NCBI GenBank assembly: GCA_013350335.1
Contig: CM023533.1
Coordinates: 32,718,869 to 32,782,868 of the forward strand
Length of the DNA stretch: 64,000 nt
Direction: 5' to 3'
Source: Chimonanthus salicifolius
Lineage: Eukaryota > Streptophyta > Magnoliopsida > Laurales > Calycanthaceae
The notes under the pieces are model-generated. The model saw only the letters and a program-made list of their open reading frames with translations. It did no database searches and was not told where the DNA came from. Both the position numbers and the translations under genes were made by a program. Positions 47,321 through 60,504 of the stretch are shown in pieces (position 1 is the stretch's first letter; each line of letters starts with the position of its first letter).

Positions 47321-48380
47321 GTCCTACTTCGCCAATTTCACCAGATGTTTGTAATCCTCCCGCCCTTTCTCCTAATGCGTATAAAAGGAGAGGGTAATTA
47401 TTTCATATGCCTAGAATACCCTCAGAATACCCTCCGTGTTGTGCGCCTTTGCATACTCTAAGGCATGTGTTATTTGATTGAATCAAATGAACTATAATTT
47501 TTGGAAACTATAAATTTAAATATTAAATATAATTTAGATTAAATTTTGAAAAATATAAATATATAATTAAATTAATTTAATCAAGATAATTTTTATGACT
47601 CATGTGTTTAAAAAAAGACTTTTCCAATAAAATCATCACCACTTCATTAGTAGAGCTTCAAAGTATCTCGGAGTCCAAGAATTCCCTAATCTATCATTAT
47701 AATAAATTGAGTTGAAATATATATAATAAATTTATAAGCATAGAATATGATTATTATGTGTTTCAAATTTGAACACTTCTTCCCCATATAATTCTAATCA
47801 AATTAGACTCAACTCCTTCAGAAAGTGGGAGGTTACGGATTTAAGCCTCTATGACTTAATCTTGGTGTGTCGGATTGTGGACTCATCTATGAAGATTTTA
47901 ATAGGACTGCGTTTGAATTTCTCGCACGTTAATCCAAAAAAAAAAAAAAAATTAGACTCAACTGGTGCCCATTAAATGGTCTTAGTATTGAATTTCGCTA
48001 AAAGTTGGATGTTGGTATTACCTTTATCTATTGTTCAATCTAATCATGAGAATTTATACGCTTCAGGGAGTGACATTCCCTTTTTCTATGGGTTATTTCA
48101 GGTTGTCGGATTCATTACATAATCACTTTAGTATCTTGTCTGTGATGTTTACTTGGGACCTGTACAACTATTCTAATTCTTTATCTTCACATCCCAAATT
48201 TTAAGAGTGTAAGAATGAATATTTTAATTTAAAGAGACAATTCAGTTAAAATATTTCATTTTATTCAAAATTTCTTGTTTATCATTTTTATTACATTTGT
48301 CTTATGACTAAATTTGACTAATAAAAATTATAAAAATTTGCTTTGGCTCCCCTCAGCATAATCTTAAGTACATGGGGCCG
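47321..48380. other. gene-free intergenic stretch
   Basis: It contains the upstream region of the minus-strand gene at 45961-47320, then AT-rich DNA. No gene, terminus or clear repeat is supported. A short A run lies at about 47936-47951. Confidence 0.5.
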
Positions 48381-48897
48381 CAGGGGTTCAAAAATCGGTT
48401 CGGCCGATATGCGATACGGGCGATATTTCGGCTGATAAATTTATCTCTCATACCGATATCGACATTTTCTTTCTCCTCCGATATCGGAACCGTGAAAAAA
48501 CCGCAAAAAACCGTGATGAACAGTGATGAACCTGACAAAACCGCAAAAAACCGTGAACACCCCTGAGAACTATAAACCCTGAACCGCGGAAAACCGTGAA
48601 AAACCGTGAAAAACCGTAAAAACCGTAAAAAACCGTGAACACCCCTGAGAACCGTAAACCCTGAAAAACCGTGGAAAGTCGTGAAAAACTGCAAAAAACC
48701 GTGTAAAAACCACGAAAAACCGTATCGGTGTTTTTTAAAAAAAAAAAATTTTAAATACCGATATTTATGAATATCGGCCGATATTGTGACCGATATTTCG
48801 GACCGAATATCGACCATATCGGCCGATATTACTCGGTTTAAAAAAACCGATATAAATCGGCCGATACGATATGTATCGGCCGATATTTAGACCTTTG
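48381..48897. mobile_element. second copy of the ATCGGCCGAT hAT-like family
   Basis: It starts CAGGGGTTCAAAAATCGG and ends, inverted, CAAAGGTCTAAATATCGGCC. Palindromic ATCGGCCGAT clusters occupy both sides. The centre (about 48485-48725) is reiterated CCGTGAAAAA / CCGTGAACACCCCTGAGAAC, which produces a misleading long minus-strand open frame. A clean 8-bp duplication could not be established. Confidence 0.65.
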
Positions 48898-50250
48898 CGT
48901 GGGGGTAATACTATGCACAGTGTAATTGACATTTCACAAAAATTAGTTCTCTCTCTTTCTTTCATACAAATTGCAATAACCAATCTTTGCTCTTCATTCT
49001 TTGATGAGCTAAGCTTGCAAAGTACTTTTGGTAAGGAAGACAATTTATTAAAATTATACGAATCTACCAAACTGTATAAAGTACTTAAGCATGGGGATGC
49101 AACTTGGGTGATGAATTGCAAATATAGGACCCATGCTATGCTCAAGCTCATGCAAATCGAGATTATTTTAAGTAAAATCAGGTCTTAAAAATAGAAACAA
49201 AGGCCCATACGGAACCCTAAGCTTTTGGGTCCTTACTAAACTTTAGTTTTAAATCAATTATTACTATTATTTTGAATCATCAACCTATAGTTGTTAATTA
49301 TTTATTGCGCACTACTTTTTTTTTTTATAGAATTTACCATCTGAATAAACAAAGTTTCCCATCATAAAAATCATCATCGTAGCTACTTATTCATTACATC
49401 ACATCAATTAATTTTTCAATTTATTATTTTATTTTTAATCAATTCATAAAAGTCTAAATAAATACTCTAAAATAAAAATAACTTTAATGTTTCAGATTCT
49501 ACCATTCGAAATAATCAAATTAATTTCACAAAATAGAATAATAAGTTTGACAAAGAGTGACAATTTTTTTTATAAATGACTACTGATTAAATTTAGGATA
49601 AGTGGATAGAATTTAATAGTGTAAAGATTGAAAGTTTTAATTAATCACAATATTAAATAATAAATTAAGTACAAAATACAAAATATATATTTAGATATCA
49701 TAGATCTTATAGTTTAACAGGGGCTTTTGGGTCAGGCTGGGCCCCAAGAATGCAAGGCCAGAGCCTGACCCGAATTTAAATAGAACCTTAAATGACGACC
49801 AAGCGCTAATCAAGTAGAGTAGGCTCCAAAATGTTTGGGTCCAGACCTTAGTTAGCATGGGTTGAACCCAACTCAAATCGCACCCTGAGAGTGGAAAATG
49901 CTCAAATCCAATCATTCTATTAACATCTATGTTTTTTTTTTCTTTTTGTGGATTTTGGATATAGCTAGATCCAAATACGGTAGCCTATTAAACCAAATGA
50001 CATTTATAAATAAAGAGGATATAAATATTACTATAAAATAAAATAGTTTAAAAACTAAGAGAAAGATCGAATTCAAATCCAGATCCAGATGATTAATCTC
50101 GAATTTGGATTTAAGTATCTAACTAGAGATTCGGACTCAGTAAAAAATAGAGTACATGAAAATTACCCCTTTTTAACACCAAATGGTCAAGTTAAAGCAA
50201 ACTTTGTAAGTAACAGACTTTCTAAGTAGCTCCTCAATTTCGGGCTGATT
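48898..50250. other. gene-free stretch with a possible MITE
   Basis: No gene is supported. A possible MITE runs from about 49094 (GGGGATGCAACTTGGGT) to about 49888 (inverted end CAGGGTGCGATTTGAGTTGG), but no TSD was found. This is the downstream flank of the PPR gene, whose stop is at 50251. Confidence 0.4.
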
Positions 50251-53200
50251 TCAATCTCTTCTTTCAACCGCTGTCGCATGAGAGGCTCTGTTGACATCTG
50301 AATCGATGCAATGAACCTTCTTCAACAACTTGCAGAACTCCTCCGCACCCTCTGTGTCCTGTTTCTCTTCAAAATACTTGAGGAATGCCCTTATCTTTTC
50401 TTCGTTCGGCTGCCACTCATTCTCCTTCACCATGGCAACAGCAATCCTCATGCTCTCCAGAGCCTGTTCAATGTCATTATTCTTCAAGTAGAAATCTATG
50501 AACAACTCTAAAGTCTTAAAGTTGGGTCCTGAACCCCTAGTTCTGGCATTCTCGACAAGCACTTTAGCTTCCTCAATCATGCCCCGTCTCAAGTAATGGT
50601 TTATTAGAACATTTGTCAACCTCATGTCATAGAAAGAGCAAGACGATACCCATTCCTCATAAAGTTTCTTCAAGCCATCCATATCATCCAGCCTAGACAG
50701 AGCCTGTAGCATCACAAGATAGCTCAAGTTGGTAGTCTTGAGAAAATGCTTCTTTAGGGACTCCCATATCCGCTTAACTGCAGCCAAATTATGAGTTCCA
50801 GCATATAAGCTGATAACAAAATGGTGTGCCATTCGATCATGAGCATCAATCATTTTCTCACACTCCTTGAGAGCCAAATCAGCCTTATCGAAAATGCCAG
50901 CTGCAACATAAATAGCAGCCAAGTTACTATATACGGTCCAGTCGTAACCAGTGCTGCCATTTATTTCCTCCAGGATTCTCTCAACCATTTCAATATCTTT
51001 CATAGAAGCATAGCTATTCATCAAGACATTGTATGTAAACCTATTTGGTAAAATGTTTGCCGCCTTAATTCCCTCAAATAATGGAGGCACCTTCTCAGGC
51101 TGGTCTAATTTCATGTACATGGTCATTAAATTGTTATAGGGTAATGGAGTGCGAACAAAATTCAGTTCTCTCATCTTCTCAAAGAGTGCTATGGCCTTCT
51201 CTGGCATTCTCTCCATGCAATAACAGTTCATGAGTGCTCCATAGGTCATGTAATTTTTTGCAAATTCTGAGAGGCTTTCAAAGTACTTCTCTGCTGCTTC
51301 TATCCCCTTGGTTCTAGATAGAAGATCTAGCCGTACAGCATGGTCGCTGTAGGACATGTTGATACCCTTTTTTTCCATCCATTCCATAAGCTGTGGACAA
51401 GAAATTAAGCAGCGATGAGAACGGATGATAGCTAAATAGTAACATTTGATATAAAACCCACTGGTTTTCATGGGAGAAACGCATAGCATGTATAGTCAAA
51501 CAGTCAAGGTAAAGGGAACAGTTAAATAGCTAAGGGGCTCTGGGACTTGGGGAAGAAGATGCACCACTAGCCACAGTTCCATGAACCTAATTTTGCCAGG
51601 TTGACCACTTAGATAGTATTCCTATTATTATTATTTTTGTCTTTGTACACCAAAAATTTGAAAAATACCATACTATCACATAAAGCAATGAACAACTTTC
51701 ACCTAGGTGAAGTCGCCCATGAGCAATGGATGGGTGGGATTGAATAGTATTTTCAGGATGACATTTCTCATAAAAAATCAGGTCCATTGAATTTGAAAAG
51801 TCATGATTTTCAAGGGTTTAAAAATCAACAGTAAAAAATGAGGGTAGTTTTGGATGGATTTTAATCCAATGGTGAGTTTAACTTGAATTGGGTTCAAAAT
51901 AAGTAGGGTACAATTCATGAGTGGGGGGTAGAAGGGTGGAAGAAGGAGAAAGTGATCTCAGACCTTGAAGCCCACCTGGGGACATCGTCCAAGTGAAGTT
52001 TTTTCCTAAAGCAATTCATAAAAATAGGGCCTCAACCTAGGTGTCAGACTTCGCCCAAAACTTGAGCTAGCCTCACCATTGACTACTATCGATAAAACAT
52101 TAGTGATTTAGTGTTGAGCTTGTGTGAAGTTTCTTAAATTTTTTATAGCAAAATGATTTGCAAATGTATTGCCACCCATTAAAATTTGAACTCTATAGTT
52201 ATTTGGTCAAACTAAGTGGTGGTAGACAAACATAAAATTAAAAAATAGAAGAAAATAACTCAACACTGTTTTTTTTTACTTTTACCTAATAATAAAAAGA
52301 GCATCTTGACTAGAGATTAACTATGAAGAGATTATATTATGTGACAGAAAAGTATTTCCTTATTATATAAATGTAACAATAAGTTATACTTCAGCTATCC
52401 TAAGCATTCCTCGAGATCAGAAATGCTAAACCATGAGGTTATACTGCAGCATATACAACAGTGAGCATTCATGATACCATGATTTTGGGTATCTTCCAAT
52501 TCATACTTCTTACATAAGAAAATTTACAACACTGTTTGCAGGTCTTTATCCTGATTAGCTTGCAATGAAGGGCCATTTGGAGAGACAAATCCAAGGAATT
52601 CTTCATTTTGTTTTTGTTAATCAAGAATTTGCCCCATTTGAACACTAAAGATGAATACTTGGATTTCTCCATCCATTCCTTTATCTGCCATAAGTAGATC
52701 AGTTCTGTAAGGATCCCCACCATTATATCCTGTTGAAATCAACAAGTATATTGCCCTCCGGTCCCAACAATTGGACCAAGTCATTGAAACCTCACCAAAG
52801 GGCTTCCAATACATACAATATTCAATAAACCAATTTCACCACCTGTTTCCCCCATGGGACTCTGGATTTGAGACTAAGAATAGAGAAGCTTTCACCAGAG
52901 TTTCTATCTATATAGGGCAGGTCTGGCAGGCACTCTTAGTTGAAAAGCCCATCCCAACAATTGGACCAAGTCATTGAAACCTCACCAAAGGGCTTCCAAT
53001 ACATACAATATTCAATAAACCAATTTCACCACCTGTTTCCCATGGGACTCTGGATTTGAGACTAAGAATAGAGAAGCTTTCACCAGAGTTTCTATCTATA
53101 TAGGGCAGGTCTGGCAGGCACTCTGTGTGTGTGTGTGTCTGGCAGGCAGTCTTTGCAGCGGAAGGTCTGGCAGTGTCAGTGTGTGTGTGTGTGTGCAAAT

Positions 53201-56200
53201 TGGCTTAGTTCTCTCTTTTTTCTAAAAGGTAACTTCATTGATTTCAAAAAGCAAATATAGGCAAAAAAAAGAAAAAAACAAAAAGCGGGCAACAAAAACC
53301 CGAACACTAAAGAAACACCCTTACAAAAAGCAAGCCCCTCCAAACCATTACAAAATTTATTTACAATTTCCGTCGATGAAGTCAATTTTGCTAAGGGAAG
53401 TGTGGGTTTTGGAAATAGGTGGTGGAGTTGGATGAGAGAATGTGTCTCACTAGCTTAGTTCTCTAGATTGATTAGTGGATCTGCAAAAGATTTCTTGATG
53501 AGCTCACTTAGGATTCAACAAGATGACTGTTATCTCCCTTTTTATTTGCAATAGTGGTGGAGGCTCTTTGTTGCTTCTCATGGAAGTTAAGCAATGTGAA
53601 ATTGCTCAAGAATTGATCGTATCTATTCGGGATAAAACAATCCCATTTATGAGCCTAGGAGATGCAAGTTATGCATATTATGGTGATTATAAGATAGCTT
53701 GAACAAATTTCTAATATTATGAAAAACCACATGTGAGTTGATTTGGATGAATGTGGAGAGAAGCACTATAGCTTCATTTATGTCACTGTTCGGATGTCAA
53801 GTTGGTTCTTTCCATTCTTTTACCTTGGGCACTCGCAATTTAATGGAGAACACAAAAAGGATCCTTGGAGCCCGTGACTGAAAGGTTCCAAAAGATTTAA
53901 GGTTAAAGTAAAAGCAAATAAAATTCTCCCTCCTTGAGTTAGTGGTGTGCGCTTCAAAGTTCTATTGGAACCTCACGAAAAGGGAAAAAACTGGTCGGTG
54001 CTCTTGTTGGACCTTGTAAACAAGATGCCAGTGTTGAACATGGGTGAGAATGGTAAAGTACGTTGATGAGACCATCATAAACATTATGGATCAAGAGGAG
54101 AATCAATTAATTGAAGACATGGGCCAATTAAATGATGAAATTGTGAAAACTACACTTCTAGCACATGAGAAATTTGAGTGCGCTAAAAGGGGCCCATTAA
54201 AGACTTTTTTTACCCAAAACCTTAAAATAATTGGCTCATGGGTTGGGGTAAGAGATCAGGCCCTTAATTACACATTTAGGCTTGGTTTGGTCCAAGAAAG
54301 AGGCCCAAATAGACTGATGAGGGCATCAAGCCCAATGACTCACATTGAATGGACTCTTTGGACCTTGATCAGATTGAGGAAATTTCCCTGGCTGTTATAG
54401 ATCACTTTGATCGTGGTAACCCTCATTGGACAACATCTAATAAGCCGGTCTCATTGGCTACCAGAAGCCCTCTGACCCAATTATCCCTTAATGACCCAGT
54501 TAGGCCTAGGTTGGACCCAATTAAATCCAATTCTACCCAACCCATGCCTAACCCTAACTCTCATAAGAAAACTCCACCAAATTCTCTCCTAGCCACCACC
54601 ACCCCTAAAATTTCTCACTCTCACAACCCTTGGCCATCCAAACACAATAAATCTCACATAGAATGGCATGTCACATGTGAATCAAGTCGGAAAGTCAACT
54701 TAGGACACCTTGGGCGTAGGCAAGCAAGGAGTTTCTCTCCATTCTATTTTTTTTTTTTTGTGTTTCTTAAAATTAATCTTAGCCCTTGAATAAGTCATGT
54801 TGGCACTTTAGTTGTTTTGTAAACACAAGGATTGCTCCCAATGAGAGTCCAATCCTTGTGTATATTTCTTCTCCTTTATTTTTGTATTTTGCCAAATTCC
54901 TTTCCCTACTTTGGAATGGCCGACCAAAGCATGGATTGGAAGGTTCTAGGATTTTCTTAGTCTATTTAAACACTTGTATTTTCAATTTTTGAGCAATTTC
55001 ACATAATATAATTATTGGAAAATTTGGAGCTCAAGTTTGAGTGTTGTGTTGCAAGCCTTCTCAAGCCAAGGACTTGGACTTAGGTCCAAAAACAAGCAAG
55101 TACCATGGTCTTTTGAATTAATATTGTGTCTTGTTGGGTTATTAGATTAAGTTTTTCTCATTGATTCATCATTAGATCTCTTTTATTTATCCAATTAAAA
55201 TTTAAAATTAAAACAAGCCTTAATCTAAAATCCAATAAGCACACATAATTCCCTGGTCGCTTGTCGTCACGGGATTCGATCGTCAACTCGTGACAAGGCA
55301 AAACCTATTTGTAAATACTCAAATGGCTGCAGATCCGTTGATGGGGACGTTAACCGGATCCATTTATCTTGGAACGCTTGGGTAAAAGTGAAAACCCGCC
55401 CCAAGCCTGCATCAGTTGTATACAGAGCAAGTGTTCTTGGGAATTCTATGTTGGTTTTCACAAACGTTGGTTGTATACTTTGAAGAAACTTTTGTTCGAC
55501 CATCATGTTTAATTTCAGCTCATAATTGCTGCAATTTTTTATTTTTTTTAATGGGCTGTAATTTTGTACAACATGGATTTAATGTGCTTCAATTTTTCCG
55601 GACATTATTTCTATTAGCCGGATGTATTTTTCAAATCTGTGTTTTTCATCACCATGGTTGTTTGCTCAAACCAGATCTATGAACAGTAGTGTGTGGGTGG
55701 TGGAATGCTTTTCAAAAACCTTTGGATTCTCATTGCTTACATCCGTCCCAAGGGCTTTGTTTGAGATCAGAATCCTTGCTGGTTGCAAACCACACCAGCC
55801 GAACCAGAGTTGGATTGTAAATTTTGTTGTTGAAAACCAGACTCAGATCTGTTAAAAAAACAGTAGTAACTTGCAGAGCCTTTTTAAAAAATATTAAATG
55901 AACTTCAGAAAATTCAAAAAATTCTGGTGTGGATAGTTTAGTCAGAGAGCTTTCCAACGGTATATAAAAACGTCTCGATTTGTGTTCTATAGATCGAGTT
56001 ATTGCAGTTTTGATAAACAGGTGCAGGACTGTTAAATAACTGCAGTTATGGATCTGATGTTGTGTTACAAAGTGTTTTCATCTAATCAAATGCACCCAGA
56101 AAATTATGAAATTTCAGCGTTTCTAGATCTTCCAGTGAACTTTCCAACAGCATATAGAACGTCTGAATCTGAGTTCTGTAGCTCCAGTGACGAATTTTTT

Positions 56201-59200
56201 CATGCTGATGTGAAGAACCATTGTGGGCAGGGCAGTAACTGGTAACCACAGTAATGGATCTTACGCTGTGCTGCCGAGTGTTTTTGCCTAATCAAATGGA
56301 CCCAGAAAATTACGAAATTTTCAGTGTTACTAGATCTGACAGTGAGCTTTCCAAGGACATATAGAACGTTTAAAATCTAAGTCCTGTAGCTCCAACCATG
56401 AATCCCCAAGCTTGCATCAGAGACTTTCTCACAACCTACTTAAAATAATTTTTTTGAAAGATAACCTACGTAAAATATTCATTCTCCTTTCCTGAACTAG
56501 ATGTAATTAATGAAGAACAACAAGCAGTAGAGTTGATGGCTAGATCTAGATCTCCTTCACATCGATCAGTAGGATCTAGGCAGGAATCTAGAATGGTGTA
56601 GAGTCATCAGGAATTAATTCTTCAGATACTGAGATTGACAATCCTTTGCTCGTAGAAGAAGACATCAAGGTAGAGAGTGGAGAAGAACGGGAGATAGACC
56701 TCACCAGAAGCATGTTGATGAAAAGTCCTTCCACATTAAGATCGAAACAGCCGAATTTTCCAAAGGTATGCATAGTTATGAATTCTAGAATGGATAGAGA
56801 CAACTAAAAATATTTTTTAATTCAAAAATGTACTAGACCCCCGAAAATGTACAGTTAGTGGCTATTAAATTTAAGGGGTGAGCCTTCATGGTACAAGAAA
56901 GTAAAAATGGAGAGACAGACTCATGGAAAGGTTAAGATACAATCATGGGAAAAATTAAAAAAGGTGATGAAAGGAGTCTTTCTACCTTCCAATGATTCTT
57001 AAGATCTTTTTCATAGATTCCAAAAGTTGAAACAAGGTGAAAGATCAGTTGCAAAATATGCGGAGATTTTTTTCTTCTTGTTGTCAGGAAACAATTTGGA
57101 AGAAAATGAGCAAAGTGTATCTAGATTTATTGATGGCTTAAAACCCTCTTTAGCAGATGCTTTGATTCCTTTTGGTTTCTATCATGTGGGAGATGGTTAC
57201 AGGAAAGCGGCCCAATTTGAGAAATAAGAGACAAGAAAGAATTTCATCTACTACTAGATTGATGGTTCTAAAAAATTTGCAAGAGACTGTAGCAATGAGG
57301 GTTCCTCTAAGTTTACAAGTGATAATAACAACAAGAAGGGTGCTTCCACGACACAAGAAGCATCACTGCTTAAAGCCTCAACTTTTGACAAAAAAGGGAA
57401 GGCTAAGGTCAGGTGTTTCAAGTGCAACTTAGCAAGGATGCTGCATCTAAATGTCCCACTCGTAATTTGAACCTTGCAAAGGAAGCTATAAGATCTTTGG
57501 GTGAGCAAGAGTCTGATGCTACTTCTTTCACGGAGGAGGATATCACATATGGTGAGGATAATGAGCTTTTGATGATGACACATTTACCCCTGTCACCTCC
57601 AAATCTAGATTCTATTACTTCCATTAGCACATCTGAATATGCAATCATTGATGATTTTTAACCTCTCATTGCAGGTTCATTGATGCACCTAATTTCGACA
57701 CTTATGATGATGAGGAGGAGAAATTCCTATTAAGAATGTGTTTAGTCAAACAATATGCAGTAATACCATCATGGAAGGTAGGTTGTTCAAGCATAGACGA
57801 GTTGTCGGATTATGACAAGTCAATAGATGTCATTGACTATTTGGAGGACAAAAAGCACATTTTGAAACATTCCTGCGTGGATAACAATTCACAAAAGTCC
57901 TTTCTAGTTGTGAACCTAGACATAACATGCAACAATTCTTGCCCTCAACAGAGCAGATTTTATGGGCACCAATTCCTTTGACTAGTGATGCAATTGGAGG
58001 CTTGCATATCCCGTATATTTACCTCATTTGGGATAGTTTTCTCCCACTCAAACAAATTATTCAAATCTTCTGGGTGCATCTGGGATAGTTTTCTTCCTTG
58101 TTGCATTTAAATTAATTATAGCAAATTTAAATTTGAGAAATTCGAATGTATTGAAGCCCTCGATCGATTTTTTCCATATAGAATAAATTATCCTAGTTGA
58201 GATTTGGGCATTAGATTTTTTCTTGTGAGTAAAATTTCTTTTATTCTATAATTAAATTTGGGTTTCCATACACAATTAGGCCGGATTGAGACTATCTTTT
58301 TGGGTGATCAATTATTTGATTTTCCTTCATCTCTAACTTCATTTCATTAAAGAGAAAAAATCATAATTATCTGGGGAATTTTACCTTGGATTGTTTCTCC
58401 AAAATTCATCAATTTTGGAGCCTGGGTTGAAATTTTCCAACCCACAGATTGTGGCCAAAAGTTGCATTGCCTCTTTGTAAGCTAGGCTACATCATATGTT
58501 CCGTTGATCCACCAACAATTTCCAATCAAAATAGTTTGTTCTACAAGCGCAATAGGAAAATTGTGGAGAATTGAATGTGTGCCCTCAAATCTAGATTTTG
58601 AAAGCTCCTTTGAGGATGCAATAGGAAAATTGTGGAGAATTGAATGTGTGCCCTCAAATCTAGATTTTGAAAGCTCCTTTGAGGATTGTTGGCTTTTATT
58701 AGATAGTTATATTGCAGTGGTTTCTCTACATGGGCAATGTTCACCATAGTCATTGCATATTCAGCAATGACAACCTTCTATGTGTCGGTGGTGCAGAGAG
58801 CATAGATCATCTTTTCATTCATTGTGAGTTTTCTTTGAGATGGAACAAGTGTCATCAATTGCACCAGGTTTGTTGTGTCCTTTTGCATATGCTGAGCAAC
58901 TTTTTTTCCCTTTAGTAATGGCCTTTACTTTTAGTTTTGAGATAAAACCTTCACTTTAATATCTAGTGGACATTAAACCTGTGAGAGTTGCCTTAGCGGT
59001 CAAGAACCCACCTGAGATGCAGGAGGTCTTGTGTTAAAGTCACTCTCAATACAAAAGAGCCACCCTCCATAGTGTTATCCGGTGTTTATGGATAGGGAGA
59101 TTTGCACATGCCCCAATGATTAGTCAGGTGTTCTAAGAGGTCTGGACACCTTGTTCGTCCAATAAAAAAAATAAAATATATATATATATATATATATATA

Positions 59201-60472
59201 TAGTGGACATTACCAGTAGGGGAACATATGGCATGACAGGAATAACCGATTTTTCAGAGATAAGAATCTAAGATAGATGATCTAGGAGTTGCAATGTAAT
59301 ATGGTAAAGGGTGAAAATTAAAAAAATTCTCACTCAAAAAGCCTTTTTTTTTTCTTTAAGAAAAAAGGAATATGAGAGAGTTCCAGTCCATTGCATAGGC
59401 TAGTCAACATGCATGGGAGGAGAAGCCATAACATGGAGTTTATAAATCCCAGATGAGTGTTGATAACTTTTTATCATTTACAATTGTTTCTAATGTAGTG
59501 GGTGTTCCTGTTTAATTTAAGACAATCATTAAGGTTGTGAATTCTCTGTAAATACTTGTTTCTATTTTGTCATAATAAACTCTGTTGTGCGTGTATGTGT
59601 GCATCTATCTATCTGCTATTCTAGCTACGTGTATATAGTTTATACATAGGCAATGATCTTTATACTGATTGATTGAAGTATCGAACTTCTAATCATGATT
59701 CTGTCCTAGAATGATGAATCATATGAACTCCACCTTACAAATCTTAACCCTTGACCAAAGATGCTTCCTATGAGCTGTTAAATGCCCCACATTTGTTGTT
59801 TATCTACAATATTCTCAGTTGGATCGGCCAAAAGTAGGAAAATGAATATTAACTGAAAGGATACTCATTATTACTTTCTAATAGGAACTGCAAAATTGAG
59901 GCATATAGTAGGGTTACAAGTGCTCATTGTGAACTTTAAATTTCGTGACAGAAGACAGAATATGGGGCTAAATGGCTGAAATAATCAAAAGCAGGGACAA
60001 GGATGTACAACCTACAAATATCATTCCTAACATAAAGCAAAAATATATATTTAATGTTTAAGATAGAATCTTACTTTAACCATCCATTTCATTTGCCTTA
60101 AATGGGATAGTTAGAGATATCTAATGCTTGCCATGTCCACAACCTCTGGAAGTCAAATTTGACTCAGCCATGTTGTGAAAGAGTTTCTATGGTAATTTAA
60201 ACACAGGATAATGGGACATCCTCGTTTATCTTCGTAAGAGAGAGGTAAGAGAGAAGAGAGAGAGGGAGACCTCAAGGGCGTCATTGAAGCGCTTGTATTT
60301 GCGAAATTCCTTGACGAAGCCCAAGATTTTTTGTTTTTTGACAGAATTGCCCTCCCTCAACCACTTGTTCAGGGTCTTCGTCACACTCCCCTCGCTGTCT
60401 GCCCCGAGGACGGAAAGCCTACGGTACAGAGGCGTTGAAGACGAAGAGAAAAGCGACGACAACGAGGACGAC

Positions 60473-60504
<32 letters not shown>

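Noticed and set aside
48353..48817. 154-residue minus-strand open frame rich in Phe, Gly and His
   Set aside because: It is produced by reiterated CCGTGAAAAA units and palindromes of a transposable element; the peptide is low-complexity repetition of one motif.
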